Positions 7,580 through 15,465 of a stretch of DNA of 46,785 nucleotides are shown one piece after another (positions within the stretch are counted from its first letter, which is position 1; each line of letters opens with the position of its first letter). The stretch comes from an uncultured Bacilli bacterium. GTDB lineage: Bacteria > Bacillota_I > Bacilli_A > RF39 > UBA660. The stretch lies in assembly GCA_910584655.1 (NCBI GenBank), contig CAJUBJ010000011.1, positions 1 through 46,785 of the forward strand, given 5' to 3'. The position numbers and the translations under genes were made by a program. Under the pieces are notes generated by a model, which made no database searches, had not been told where the DNA came from, and saw only the letters and a program-made list of their open reading frames with translations.

Positions 7580-8740
7580 TTATCTTTCACTAAATCCTGT
7601 AAAAGATAATGATAATGCTCCAATTGTTGCTCCAGAATGATTCATCTGACCATACTCATTAAAAGAGAACAGAACTATAAATGGTAAGTCTCCTACTGCA
7701 TTTTTTATTGCAACGAAATCTTCATCTATTCTTTCATCGATATTCATTTTTCTAAACCCAGAATGTACTAATATCATTGCGCCAATATTCGATTCTTCAT
7801 CCAATTCTCTTATAGCTTCTACAGCTCCGCCTATAAGACCGTCTTGATCATTTTCCATTTGAATTATTGCAGTTTTTTCAGCTACGATTGTATTTACTTC
7901 AAATGTATAATCTTCATTTCCTGTTATAGGCTGACGAATTGCAAGTACATCTCCTTGAAGACTTTTTATTGCTAAAGGTTTTAAAGTTGATATCTCCCAT
8001 AATTTGTCACCTATAAGATCATCCGCATTTTGTCCAATCCATTCAGCATATTTCTTTAAGGCAGGCTTATTATCTATTTCAACGATTGTGCGTCCATCAT
8101 CTACTTTTGTAATAATTCCCATGTTTTCTGTTTCAGTATATTTGCCATCAAAAATAGTTTTGATTTCCTTGTTTGTATAAATTAAGGCTATTGCAACACC
8201 ATCTTCATGACTTTCTTCATCACTAAAAACTTTCCATTCTCCTACTATATTATCGTCAGAAGCAGTACCACCAAACATTGGTACTTCGCCTAAAACATCT
8301 TGTATTCCCTTTAAATAATATTCTTCTTCTCCTGGAGTTGCAAACATAGCGAAAGCTACTGGTGAATGTTTTTTTCCAGCATTATCCATAGCCATTTTAG
8401 CAACACGACGACCAGTTAAACGAGGATCATTTCCACGAGGTAATGAAGCAACACCTACTATTAGTTCATTATCTTCAATTACTAGCATACCAGCATATCC
8501 ATCATCATTTGAAATTATTCCATCTGGAGTCATAATTGCTCCTGAAGAAGTGCATCCTATAACTTTCAAGTTTGGCTCAACTGATTTGATACCTTTTAAC
8601 ACCTCTACTTGTTCATATTTGGTTGATGTAAATAAAAAACCTACTTTTGGTATTTTTAGCCCTTTTGTTGAATTTCTAACAATCTCTACACCTGCTTCAA
8701 AGCTATCTTTTAATATACTAGACCCAACATTTGCTTTCAT
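7580..8740 (-). CDS. FIST domain protein (FIST N + FIST C, 386 aa)
   Basis: FIST domains are intracellular ligand sensors, often fused or linked to signal-transduction proteins. The N-terminal half has the glycine-rich FIST_N pattern: K-V-I-G-C-T-S-S-G-A at about 60-69, then F-A-T-P-G-E-E-E and F-G-G-T-A-S-D-D. The C-terminal half shows FIST_C features, ending in a V-L-F-S-F-N-E-Y-G segment and S-G-A-T-I-G-A. No output domain (HAMP, GGDEF, kinase) is fused and none lies next door, so it is a stand-alone protein. The ATG at 8740 follows AGAGGA at about 10 nt. It has its own terminator and lies downstream of the noncoding RNA on the same strand. Confidence 0.85.
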   Translation of the reverse strand: MKANVGSSILKDSFEAGVEIVRNSTKGLKIPKVGFLFTSTKYEQVEVLKGIKSVEPNLKVIGCTSSGAIMTPDGIISNDDGYAGMLVIEDNELIVGVASLPRGNDPRLTGRRVAKMAMDNAGKKHSPVAFAMFATPGEEEYYLKGIQDVLGEVPMFGGTASDDNIVGEWKVFSDEESHEDGVAIALIYTNKEIKTIFDGKYTETENMGIITKVDDGRTIVEIDNKPALKKYAEWIGQNADDLIGDKLWEISTLKPLAIKSLQGDVLAIRQPITGNEDYTFEVNTIVAEKTAIIQMENDQDGLIGGAVEAIRELDEESNIGAMILVHSGFRKMNIDERIDEDFVAIKNAVGDLPFIVLFSFNEYGQMNHSGATIGALSLSFTGFSER

Positions 8741-8840
8741 TTAAACACATCCTCTTTACTCTTTTTTTGCTATTCTTTTCCTATTATAATTTTATACTTA
8801 TTTACATACTAAAGCAAGCCTTTTTTATATTTTTAAGCAA

Positions 8841-8868
8841 GAAAAAAAGAACATTAATCGTTCTTCTT
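8841..8868 (-). terminator. Intrinsic terminator of the noncoding RNA
   Basis: Arms AAGAAC (8847-8852) and GTTCTT (8860-8865) with loop ATTAATC. On the minus strand the stem is followed by seven T (8842-8848), a classical terminator. T residues also follow on the plus strand, but there is no plus-strand gene upstream for it to serve. Confidence 0.8.
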
Positions 8869-9823
8869 TTTTGCATTTATACGTTTTAAAATTAACTTTT
8901 TGTACAGTAGAATGAATTAAAATACTATTTTGATAGTTTCATAAATATAGTGATTTAACTCACTTATTCAAGTAATTACACATTCACGTTTAACTATACT
9001 CTTGTATAAGAGTTCTCCAATTCATCGCTAAATTTTATTTATATACGCGCACACGATATAGCATATTGCGTCTTTCCCATCGGCAGCTAACCAATAGGGT
9101 TTACGCTCAACGTTTGGATTGCTTGATTTCCCTTGCAAGACAAGTTTAAGACTCTCCAATTTTTAAACGCGGCCAGATTGTCTTTATATAACAATTCCAA
9201 CTCAATTTCCCAAAGAATGCTATTTTATTTTTCAAAACATCATCCTAATTCCACTAAGTTGTTCATCTTATATATTAACAAAAATGTACTAAAATGCATA
9301 ACATACCTGCGACTTTATTATTAGTAAAGTCTGTACTAGTACGAAAGCAATTCATCGATTCACAATAATATTATTATCCTTATTGGCAAATAGAAAATGC
9401 TAACTATTAACAATACCATCATGGTAATTAGATACTTTAATTTCTTAAATAATGATTAAATGGTGATGAATAGGTTCCATTCAATGATTAACAGTAGATA
9501 CTAGAACATACGGTAACACAATATGTCCTCTTCAGTCATATTTTATATGCTGGAATAACTTGTTGGCTTAACGAGCTATCGTTAATATACAAATGTATTG
9601 CAAAGTACACATGTTACAAGTTTATAAGATTTATTATTTGCGGTAATAAACCTTTTTTATTTTATAGTTTTGCGGACTATAAATATAATTTAATAAAACT
9701 CTTATTATATATAATCTTTCACAAACGAAATATAAATTTCTTTATATTTTCACTGTATTTCAAGTTTATGCCCTAGATATATTTTTAAAGTTTTATTGAG
9801 TATCTCCTGTATACCTCCTTACT
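8842..9823 (-). ncRNA. Large structured noncoding RNA, about 980 nt
   Basis: Neither strand has a credible protein frame, yet the block is bounded on the minus strand by a near-consensus promoter (9830-9858) and an intrinsic terminator (8841-8868). Composition is more mixed than the surrounding spacers (local CGCGCACACG, CGCGGCC). Hairpins visible in plus coordinates: 8924-8937, 8949-8964, 8998-9013, 9311-9331, 9414-9426, 9467-9483, 9504-9528, 9568-9585, 9630-9650, 9662-9682. The 9504-9528 stem pairs fully only with a G-U wobble on the minus strand, which supports the orientation. Two stems share an identical 7-nt loop. It is not RNase P, tmRNA or SRP RNA by their conserved cores. Size and setting recall the large Firmicute RNAs (ROOL, GOLLD, OLE), but I cannot assign it to one; it may be new. 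Confidence 0.72.
9630..9682 (-). ncRNA. Twin hairpins with the same loop, in the 5' part of the large RNA
   Basis: Two 7-bp stems with different sequences (arms TTTATTA/TAATAAA at 9630-9650 and TTATAGT/ACTATAA at 9662-9682) both display loop CCGCAAA when read on the minus strand, 11 nt apart. Different stems holding one loop is the signature of selection on an RNA motif, such as a repeated protein site or a kissing loop. Confidence 0.7.
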
Positions 9824-9829
9824 ATATTA

Positions 9830-9858
9830 AGTATATACTTTTTAATATATGAAGTCAA
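9830..9858 (-). promoter_or_regulatory. Promoter of the large noncoding RNA
   Basis: On the minus strand TTGACT (9853-9858) and TATACT (9830-9835) are separated by exactly 17 bp; each hexamer matches consensus at 5 of 6. The transcript would start near 9823. It is among the best sigma-A-type promoters in the window and faces away from the peptidase genes. Confidence 0.78.
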
Positions 9859-9877
9859 TATATTTTTTGGACAGAAA

Positions 9878-9906
9878 TTGTATTTTCTTTACATATATGT
9901 TATCAT
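9878..9906 (+). promoter_or_regulatory. Promoter of the three-gene peptidase operon
   Basis: TTGTAT (9878-9883) and TATCAT (9901-9906) with a 17-bp spacer. The predicted start near 9913 leaves about 20 nt before the ATG at 9933, with ribosome site AAGGGGGA. It lies back-to-back with the RNA promoter: the two -35 boxes are about 20 bp apart. Confidence 0.55.
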
Positions 9907-9932
9907 AATTCACTAATTAAGGGGGATTATTA

Positions 9933-11087
9933 ATGTTATATAATTGGAGTATTAAAAATATCAAAGAAGCAAGAAAAAAATTACTAGTAATCAAGGAGAA
10001 TGAAACTAGTATTGATAAAAAAAGTTATATAGATGTTATATTAGATTCTTTAAATGACTATATAGAAGAAGAAAAGGGAAAAAGATTAGTTGAAGAAGTA
10101 GATTATAATGGAAGATTGGCTGTTATGGCTCAGGAGTTAGATTCTTATAGTTCTTATTATTCTTTAATATCTTTATTTTATAATATAACATCTACTTTTA
10201 GAGATAGAGTTGATTTAATTGATGATGCCTTAGAAAAAAAGTTAGGATTAGAACAAAGCTATGGAGTTTTAACAGGCGCAAGAATTAGTAATGATAGAGC
10301 TTTGTCATTAACTGATGATTTTTATAAAAAATTTGCGCCTAATTTATATCCTGTATTTAGTCAGGCATTTAAACAAAGAAAAAATTCAATTAGGTTTGTT
10401 AAGTCTTTAGGTGGAGAACGAGAAGCTGATTCAGTATATTTTGATATTATTAAAAGATATTTTTTAAATATAACTAGAACTGATGATATTTCTAAGTTGT
10501 ATAACATTATTCATGAATATGGGCACATTATTTCTGCTATGATAAACCCTAAAGCAATTTATTTAACTCCAAATCTTATGTATACAGAAGTTGCTTCTAT
10601 GTTTCCTGAGATGGTTTCAAGATACGAAAATATTGGAAATTTTGATAAAGCTCATGTTTGCTTTGAGGATTTTGTAACTTTAACTGGATTAATGGGAAGT
10701 TCAATAAATTTATCTTTACATGCACCTTTTATAAATTTGTGGAGAGAACACAACTTTAACGTTGATGAAACTTTTTTTGATGAAGCTGAAGAGTATTATG
10801 ATTTTGATCAAGAAATGGTAGATGACGCTTTAGATACATATATTTCTGATGAAGGTGACTACATAATAAGTTATTTAGTCGCAATTGAGTTATTAAACTT
10901 ATATAAAAGGGATAAGAATAAAGCTCTTAAAATATTTGAAGAGATTATGAAAGTACCTTACAATGAAGATTTACATGCTTTTGTTGGTAGTAAACTAAAT
11001 TTAGGTAGTCATTTAGAAGAAGAAACAAGTGAACTACTTGACAAGTTTACGTTAAATTTAAAAAGGTCAGGTGGTATACATGTATAA
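9933..11087 (+). CDS. Half-size M3-like zinc metallopeptidase homologue 1 (384 aa)
   Basis: The gluzincin motif HEYGH lies at residues 194-198 and a glutamate-rich third-ligand helix at 219-226 (E-V-A-S-M-F-P-E). Spacing and the E-x-x-S-x-x-x-E pattern are those of peptidase family M3 (oligoendopeptidase F, thimet). M3 enzymes are about 600-700 residues; this one is 384 and has no signal peptide, so it is probably cytoplasmic with a reduced N-terminal lobe. A conserved C-terminal block (Y-L-V-A-I-E-L-x-x-x-Y) is shared with the next two genes. SD AAGGGGGA. It overlaps gene 2 by 8 nt. Catalytic residues look intact; substrate unknown. Confidence 0.72.
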   Translation: MLYNWSIKNIKEARKKLLVIKENETSIDKKSYIDVILDSLNDYIEEEKGKRLVEEVDYNGRLAVMAQELDSYSSYYSLISLFYNITSTFRDRVDLIDDALEKKLGLEQSYGVLTGARISNDRALSLTDDFYKKFAPNLYPVFSQAFKQRKNSIRFVKSLGGEREADSVYFDIIKRYFLNITRTDDISKLYNIIHEYGHIISAMINPKAIYLTPNLMYTEVASMFPEMVSRYENIGNFDKAHVCFEDFVTLTGLMGSSINLSLHAPFINLWREHNFNVDETFFDEAEEYYDFDQEMVDDALDTYISDEGDYIISYLVAIELLNLYKRDKNKALKIFEEIMKVPYNEDLHAFVGSKLNLGSHLEEETSELLDKFTLNLKRSGGIHV

Positions 11088-12228
11088 TTGGAATTTAGAC
11101 GACTTAAAAAAATTACAAAAATTATATGAGAAAAAAGCAAGAGTGTGTACTGATGTTAATTTACAGTTAGAATATGAATCAGTTGTAAATAATATATTAG
11201 ATATAATTGATAATTATAATTATATGACTCAACCTTCATCTTCTATTCAAGCACTCCCATTTATTCAAAAGAATAATCATTTTGATGTTGTTAATGATGA
11301 TTTAGGCAAAATCAGATTATATTCTAGTTATTTTCCTTTTATAAGAAGGTTCAGAGATATGATGGATGGAACTGATGTTGCACTTCAAGATGATTTACAG
11401 GTAGTTAAAACTTCTCAAGACGGAATTGTTACTCTTACTACAGATTTTTATCATCAATATAAAGGAATTTTTTCATCTACTTATGATTCATTAGCTGATA
11501 ATTTTAGAAATAGATTATTATTTAGAAAACCTAGTCAAGATGAAAAATATGGTGGCAATACATATTCTGTTTATAGGACTACGGAAGTTTTTATAGATTG
11601 CATAAAATCAAATAATGTTCAAGATTATATTTCACTTATACATGAATCTTCACATGGAATTACTTGTAAATTAAATCAAGATATTATGTGGGATTGGAAC
11701 AAATATTGTTTGATAGAAGTTGATTCTTTATTTTTCGAAATGATTGGTACTGATTATGCTTCAAAATTAGTTGGTGTTCAAAAAGATGGGGTAAAGACTA
11801 AAATTGCAACATTTAAAGATCATTTATATTCTGCAGATATAATTTGTTCTAAAATAGATGCATATAAACAATTATCTAAAAAAGATTTAAGAAACAGAAG
11901 AACAATTTCTAAATTTTATAAGCAAGAGATTGGATATGATAAAGATTTAACGTTTGATGCTATGTATTCACGAATTCAAGAATATATGCATTATGTTATA
12001 TCATATTTAGTAGCAATTGAATTATATATGATTTATATTAAAGATCAAGAGAAAGCGCTAGACTTATTGCATAAGATTATTATGTTAAAAAATTTTGATA
12101 ATAAAGGATATTTATTGAATATAAAAAGTTTAGGAATTAATCCTGGAGAAAATGTAAAAAATTATTATGAATTATTATTGAAAGAAGAAGGCGATTTAGG
12201 ATATGGAAAAAAACTTCAGCATAGATAG
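11080..12228 (+). CDS. Half-size M3-like zinc metallopeptidase homologue 2 (382 aa)
   Basis: Paralogue of the gene before it: both begin with a Y-N-W motif and share D-F-Y at about residue 122. It has zinc motif HESSH (188-192), third-ligand helix with E213 and E220, and the C-terminal Y-L-V-A-I-E-L block. The start was moved to the ATG at 11080, preceded by AGGTGG at 5 nt; a GTG nine bases upstream lies in the ribosome site. HESSH is less typical than HExGH but keeps all ligands. Start overlaps the previous stop and the end overlaps gene 3 by 26 nt, so expression is coupled. Confidence 0.7.
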   Translation: MYNWNLDDLKKLQKLYEKKARVCTDVNLQLEYESVVNNILDIIDNYNYMTQPSSSIQALPFIQKNNHFDVVNDDLGKIRLYSSYFPFIRRFRDMMDGTDVALQDDLQVVKTSQDGIVTLTTDFYHQYKGIFSSTYDSLADNFRNRLLFRKPSQDEKYGGNTYSVYRTTEVFIDCIKSNNVQDYISLIHESSHGITCKLNQDIMWDWNKYCLIEVDSLFFEMIGTDYASKLVGVQKDGVKTKIATFKDHLYSADIICSKIDAYKQLSKKDLRNRRTISKFYKQEIGYDKDLTFDAMYSRIQEYMHYVISYLVAIELYMIYIKDQEKALDLLHKIIMLKNFDNKGYLLNIKSLGINPGENVKNYYELLLKEEGDLGYGKKLQHR

Positions 12229-13267
12229 AGCCTACTTAAAAGAAATTCTTAATAATTTGAGAAAATATAGTTCAGATGAAGATGCTTTGTTAGATTCATA
12301 TAGATTGGAAAAGGTAATTGAGCGATGTAATAATAACTTTTCGAGTAATGAAAATGTTGATTTAATGGAACTTTTATCGGATGACTTAAATAGTTATAAA
12401 TATTACAGAACTTTTTATTCTTTAATTGAAAAATTCGTTATTTCGGGATATAGCTTAGAAGAGCTTGATTTTTGCACAAAATATACTAAAGCAACTTTAA
12501 GTAATGATAAAACTTTTTCTATAGTTAAATCATTTTTTGAAGAACAAGGAAAATTCTTTCATTCTGGATTTTCTGAATTTGAAGAAGAAGCTAGTGACCA
12601 TTTAGAGTTTATTAATCCTTGTTCAAATACTGATGGTGAAATGGTATATTTAAAATCTACTGGTGATGCTTTTCTGTTTATTCCTGATAATAAAGATTTT
12701 ACAAAGATAATGATTTTAACTCATGAAATTGAGCATGCCATAGATTCATTTAAAAATGAACTCTTTTATGAAAATACTCTTATTAGAGAGGTTTCAGCTA
12801 TCTTTATGGAAATGATTGCAGGAGACTATGTTGCTCATAAGTATGGATTCATTCAAGATAGTTATCAAAGAAAACTTAGTTTACATTATATAATAAAAGA
12901 ACAAGCTAGTATAGTAATCGATAAAATGGATATGTTAGAAATTATTTTTAATAATCAAAATCTTAATCAGGATGATTTATTTAAGTTGTTAGAAGAAGAA
13001 GGATATTCTAAAGAGTGTATAGAGTTTTTAGCAGAAAATACCATTATGCAAGATTTTTATTATTTAATTCCGCAATTAATAGCTATTGAATTATATTTTA
13101 TTTATATTGAAAAAGATAAACAATTAGCTTTAAATATTTTGGAAGATATTATACTTAATGCTTCTGACTATAGTATTTTTGATATATTAAATAAATATGA
13201 AATAAAGCTATGTAAAAATGTTGAAAAGTACGAAAAAATGTTACTTAGTAAAGTAAAAAAGCAATAA
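12203..13267 (+). CDS. Half-size M3-like zinc metallopeptidase homologue 3 (354 aa)
   Basis: Third and most diverged paralogue: zinc motif HEIEH at 174-178, third-ligand helix R-E-V-S-A-I-F-M-E-M (E196, E203), and C-terminal P-Q-L-I-A-I-E-L matching the others. The HExxH-to-E gap is 18 residues against 21 in the other two, so the connecting loop is shorter. The start lies inside gene 2 and the stop inside the operon's terminator arm. No signal peptide. Whether the three form a complex or have separate substrates cannot be seen. Confidence 0.68.
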   Translation: MEKNFSIDRAYLKEILNNLRKYSSDEDALLDSYRLEKVIERCNNNFSSNENVDLMELLSDDLNSYKYYRTFYSLIEKFVISGYSLEELDFCTKYTKATLSNDKTFSIVKSFFEEQGKFFHSGFSEFEEEASDHLEFINPCSNTDGEMVYLKSTGDAFLFIPDNKDFTKIMILTHEIEHAIDSFKNELFYENTLIREVSAIFMEMIAGDYVAHKYGFIQDSYQRKLSLHYIIKEQASIVIDKMDMLEIIFNNQNLNQDDLFKLLEEEGYSKECIEFLAENTIMQDFYYLIPQLIAIELYFIYIEKDKQLALNILEDIILNASDYSIFDILNKYEIKLCKNVEKYEKMLLSKVKKQ

Positions 13268-13285
13268 AATAAATTATTGCTTTTT
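13256..13285. terminator. Bidirectional terminator, peptidase operon / minus-strand gene
   Basis: Arms AAAAAGCAATAA (13256-13267) and TTATTGCTTTTT (13274-13285) with a 6-nt loop. It includes both convergent stop codons. Confidence 0.85.
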
Positions 13286-13876
13286 GTGTGAAAATATTTT
13301 TAATAAAGAATGTTTAGGAGCCTCTTGTTGTATAGGTGGCGTCTTAGGGTGAAGTTCTTGTCTTTTTTCGCGTTCTGTTATTTTAAAGGCGAATATAAGT
13401 AGTTCGTTATAGAACTTTGTAAATTCTTGATGATATCTATCATAATTTGAACCATCTGTTCTTATTCTTACTCTATTATATGCATTTTCTTTTGGTGCTT
13501 TTGTAATTGTTATTTTTATTATATCTTCAAGGTATTGAAGTTGTAATACATTATCTGTTCCAGAATCTGAATGCCATGTTATTGTTTTTGTTTCTATATT
13601 AATAAAATCGCAAGGTAATGTTGAAAATTCTTTTTCATTATCTCCTGATAAATAAAATCTTCCTATTATAGATTTCATAAGATTGTTAAATATATCAAAT
13701 GTTTGCCATTCATTTGATTCTAGGCTTGAATAACGTAATTCAAAAGATATTTTATCATCGTTTGATTCAAACCAAATATCATTGTCTGGGGCTTTATTTA
13801 TAGCTATTTTTTTATTATTCTTTTCAAGAATAATTGTATTATTAATTAATGATATTTTAAATTCTTTTGCAATCAT
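13274..13876 (-). CDS. Hypothetical protein (200 aa) downstream of dusB
   Basis: Family not recognised. It has no membrane segment or signal peptide; strand-rich residues 1-130 alternate hydrophobic and charged positions, then a helix (about 145-170) and a proline/basic tail. The ATG at 13876 is preceded by AGGTGATT, which overlaps the dusB stop, so it is translated in the dusB operon. Operon partners of dusB in Bacilli vary and give no hint of role. Confidence 0.6.
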   Translation of the reverse strand: MIAKEFKISLINNTIILEKNNKKIAINKAPDNDIWFESNDDKISFELRYSSLESNEWQTFDIFNNLMKSIIGRFYLSGDNEKEFSTLPCDFINIETKTITWHSDSGTDNVLQLQYLEDIIKITITKAPKENAYNRVRIRTDGSNYDRYHQEFTKFYNELLIFAFKITEREKRQELHPKTPPIQQEAPKHSLLKIFSHKKQ

Positions 13877-13885
13877 AATAATCAC

Positions 13886-14875
13886 CTATTCTTCTTTATA
13901 GTTGAGTAAAAATTCACGATATTCTTCAATGATATTAAACATCTCTTCACTTGTTTTACTTTGACATATCTGATTTTTTATTTCTTTACTTTTAGGCATT
14001 CCTTTTAAATACCAAATTATAAAACTTCTTATTTCTAGTAAAGCTGCTTTTTCATTTTTATCTTCTAATAATAATTTATAATGTCTTTTCATCATGTTTA
14101 CTTTTTCAATGAATGAAACTGGTTCTAATATTTGATTATTTTCTAAATACGAGACGCATTCTTTAATAAGCCATGGGTTTCCTAAAACTCCCCTACCTAT
14201 CATTACTGCATCACATCCTGTTTCCTCTAGCATTTTCTTGGCTAAAAAAGGTGTAGTAACATCACCATTGCCAATTACAGGAATTGATACCGCTTCTTTA
14301 ACTTTTTTTATTATACTCCAATCTGCTTTTCCACTATAACCTTGAGAACGTGTTCTAGCATGAACAGCAATAGCACTAGCTCCTGCACTCTCACATTTTT
14401 TTGCTACCTCTACAGCGTTTATATTTTTTTCATCCCAACCACTTCTAATTTTTACAGTTACAGGAATTGATACTGCTTCAACAACAGCTTTAACTATTTC
14501 ATAAATTTTATCTGGGCTTTTTAGTAAAGCACTTCCTGCTTGAGCACGTATTGCTACCTTAGGCACTGGACAACCCATATTGATATCAATAATGTCTGGA
14601 TGCATTCTTTCTTCTATTATTTTAGCTGCTGCAACAAATGATTCAATATCACTTCCAAATATTTGTTGTGATATAGGTCTTTCTTCTTCACTCATTTTAA
14701 GTAAATCAAAAGTTTTCTCGTTGGAATACATGATAGCCTTATCACTAACCATTTCTGCATATATAAGTCCTGCACCCATTTCTTTAATGATTTTACGGTA
14801 AGAAGTATTTGAAATTCCTGCCATAGGCGCAAGTACAATTTGATTTTTTATTTCAACATTACCTATTTTCCACAT
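13886..14875 (-). CDS. dusB: tRNA-dihydrouridine synthase, DusB type (329 aa)
   Basis: FMN enzyme reducing uridines in the tRNA D-loop. N-terminal LAPMAGISN, then the M-G-C-P-V-P segment with the catalytic cysteine, V-T-V-K-I-R-S-G-W and the phosphate-binding G-N-G-D-V plus D-A-V-M-I-G-R-G. Length is normal. The start was moved to the ATG at 14875 (W-K-I-G follows); a TTG twelve bases upstream is the only alternative. The ribosome site is weak (GGCGAT). First gene of a two-gene operon. Confidence 0.9.
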   Translation of the reverse strand: MWKIGNVEIKNQIVLAPMAGISNTSYRKIIKEMGAGLIYAEMVSDKAIMYSNEKTFDLLKMSEEERPISQQIFGSDIESFVAAAKIIEERMHPDIIDINMGCPVPKVAIRAQAGSALLKSPDKIYEIVKAVVEAVSIPVTVKIRSGWDEKNINAVEVAKKCESAGASAIAVHARTRSQGYSGKADWSIIKKVKEAVSIPVIGNGDVTTPFLAKKMLEETGCDAVMIGRGVLGNPWLIKECVSYLENNQILEPVSFIEKVNMMKRHYKLLLEDKNEKAALLEIRSFIIWYLKGMPKSKEIKNQICQSKTSEEMFNIIEEYREFLLNYKEE

Positions 14876-14964
14876 AATTATCGCCAACTTTCTATCGTAT
14901 TATAGCAAAAAAATGTATAGATATGTAAAAAAGACATAAAATAATACTAAATAAATATAATTAA

Positions 14965-14991
14965 TTAGCACTCTTTATTGACAAGTGCTAA
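14965..14991 (+). promoter_or_regulatory. CIRCE operator (HrcA site) of hsp20
   Basis: TTAGCACTC, nine spacer bases, then AAGTGCTAA: the CIRCE inverted repeat with one mismatch (consensus right arm GAGTGCTAA). It overlaps the -35 box of the hsp20 promoter, so HrcA binding would block transcription until heat stress. Confidence 0.93.
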
Positions 14992-15006
14992 TTATAGTAG
15001 TATGAT
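14978..15006 (+). promoter_or_regulatory. hsp20 promoter
   Basis: Perfect TTGACA (14978-14983), a 17-bp spacer and TATGAT (15001-15006). The -35 box lies inside the CIRCE element. Confidence 0.88.
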
Positions 15007-15032
15007 TAGTATATAGAAAGAAGGAAATTAAG

Positions 15033-15431
15033 ATGAGTTTAATTCCAAGAAGTTTTTATTTAGATGACATATTTGATGAATTTGGGAGAGTTCCAAGAAC
15101 AAATGAAATGATGAAATGTGATGTTTATGAAAAAGATGGAAATTATAACATCGAAATGGATATTCCAGGTTACGATAAGAAAGATATAAAAATTGAATGC
15201 GATAATAATGTCTTAACTATTGTAGCAGAAAAAGAAACAGAAAATAATGATGAAGATGAAGGAAAAAAATATATAAGACGTGAAAGAGTCTACGGTAAAG
15301 TAAGTAGAACATTCAACTTTGCTGATATAGATGAAGAATCTATTAAAGCTGAATTTATTAATGGTATTTTAAAAATTACTGTTCCTAAAAAAGAAAAAGT
15401 TGAAACAAGAAAAGTCATCGAAATAGATTAA
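15033..15431 (+). CDS. hsp20: Small heat-shock protein, Hsp20/alpha-crystallin family (132 aa)
   Basis: ATP-independent holdase binding unfolding proteins. A short N-terminal arm (F-Y-L-D-D-I-F-D-E-F) is followed by the alpha-crystallin domain from about residue 26, with D-I-P-G-Y-D-K-K-D-I and the closing N-G-I-L-K-I-T-V-P-K signature. The C-terminal tail carries V-I-E-I, an I-x-I-type assembly motif. Monocistronic between its own CIRCE-regulated promoter and a terminator. SD AAGGAAA. Confidence 0.95.
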   Translation: MSLIPRSFYLDDIFDEFGRVPRTNEMMKCDVYEKDGNYNIEMDIPGYDKKDIKIECDNNVLTIVAEKETENNDEDEGKKYIRRERVYGKVSRTFNFADIDEESIKAEFINGILKITVPKKEKVETRKVIEID

Positions 15432-15465
15432 AAAAAATAGATTGATAATTTCAATCTATTTTTTT
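15432..15465. terminator. Bidirectional terminator hsp20 / aquaporin
   Basis: Arms AAATAGATTGA (15435-15445) and TCAATCTATTT (15451-15461), loop TAATT, with runs of A before and T after. Confidence 0.88.

Noticed and set aside
9133..9324. 63-codon plus-strand frame inside the large RNA block
   Set aside because: No ribosome site, no recognisable protein character, and it crosses the 9311-9331 hairpin.
8842..9823. RNase P RNA, tmRNA, 4.5S RNA or a group I/II intron
   Set aside because: The P RNA core GAGGAAAGTCC, the tmRNA ends and tag frame, and the group II domain V pattern are absent on both strands; there is no intron-encoded protein.
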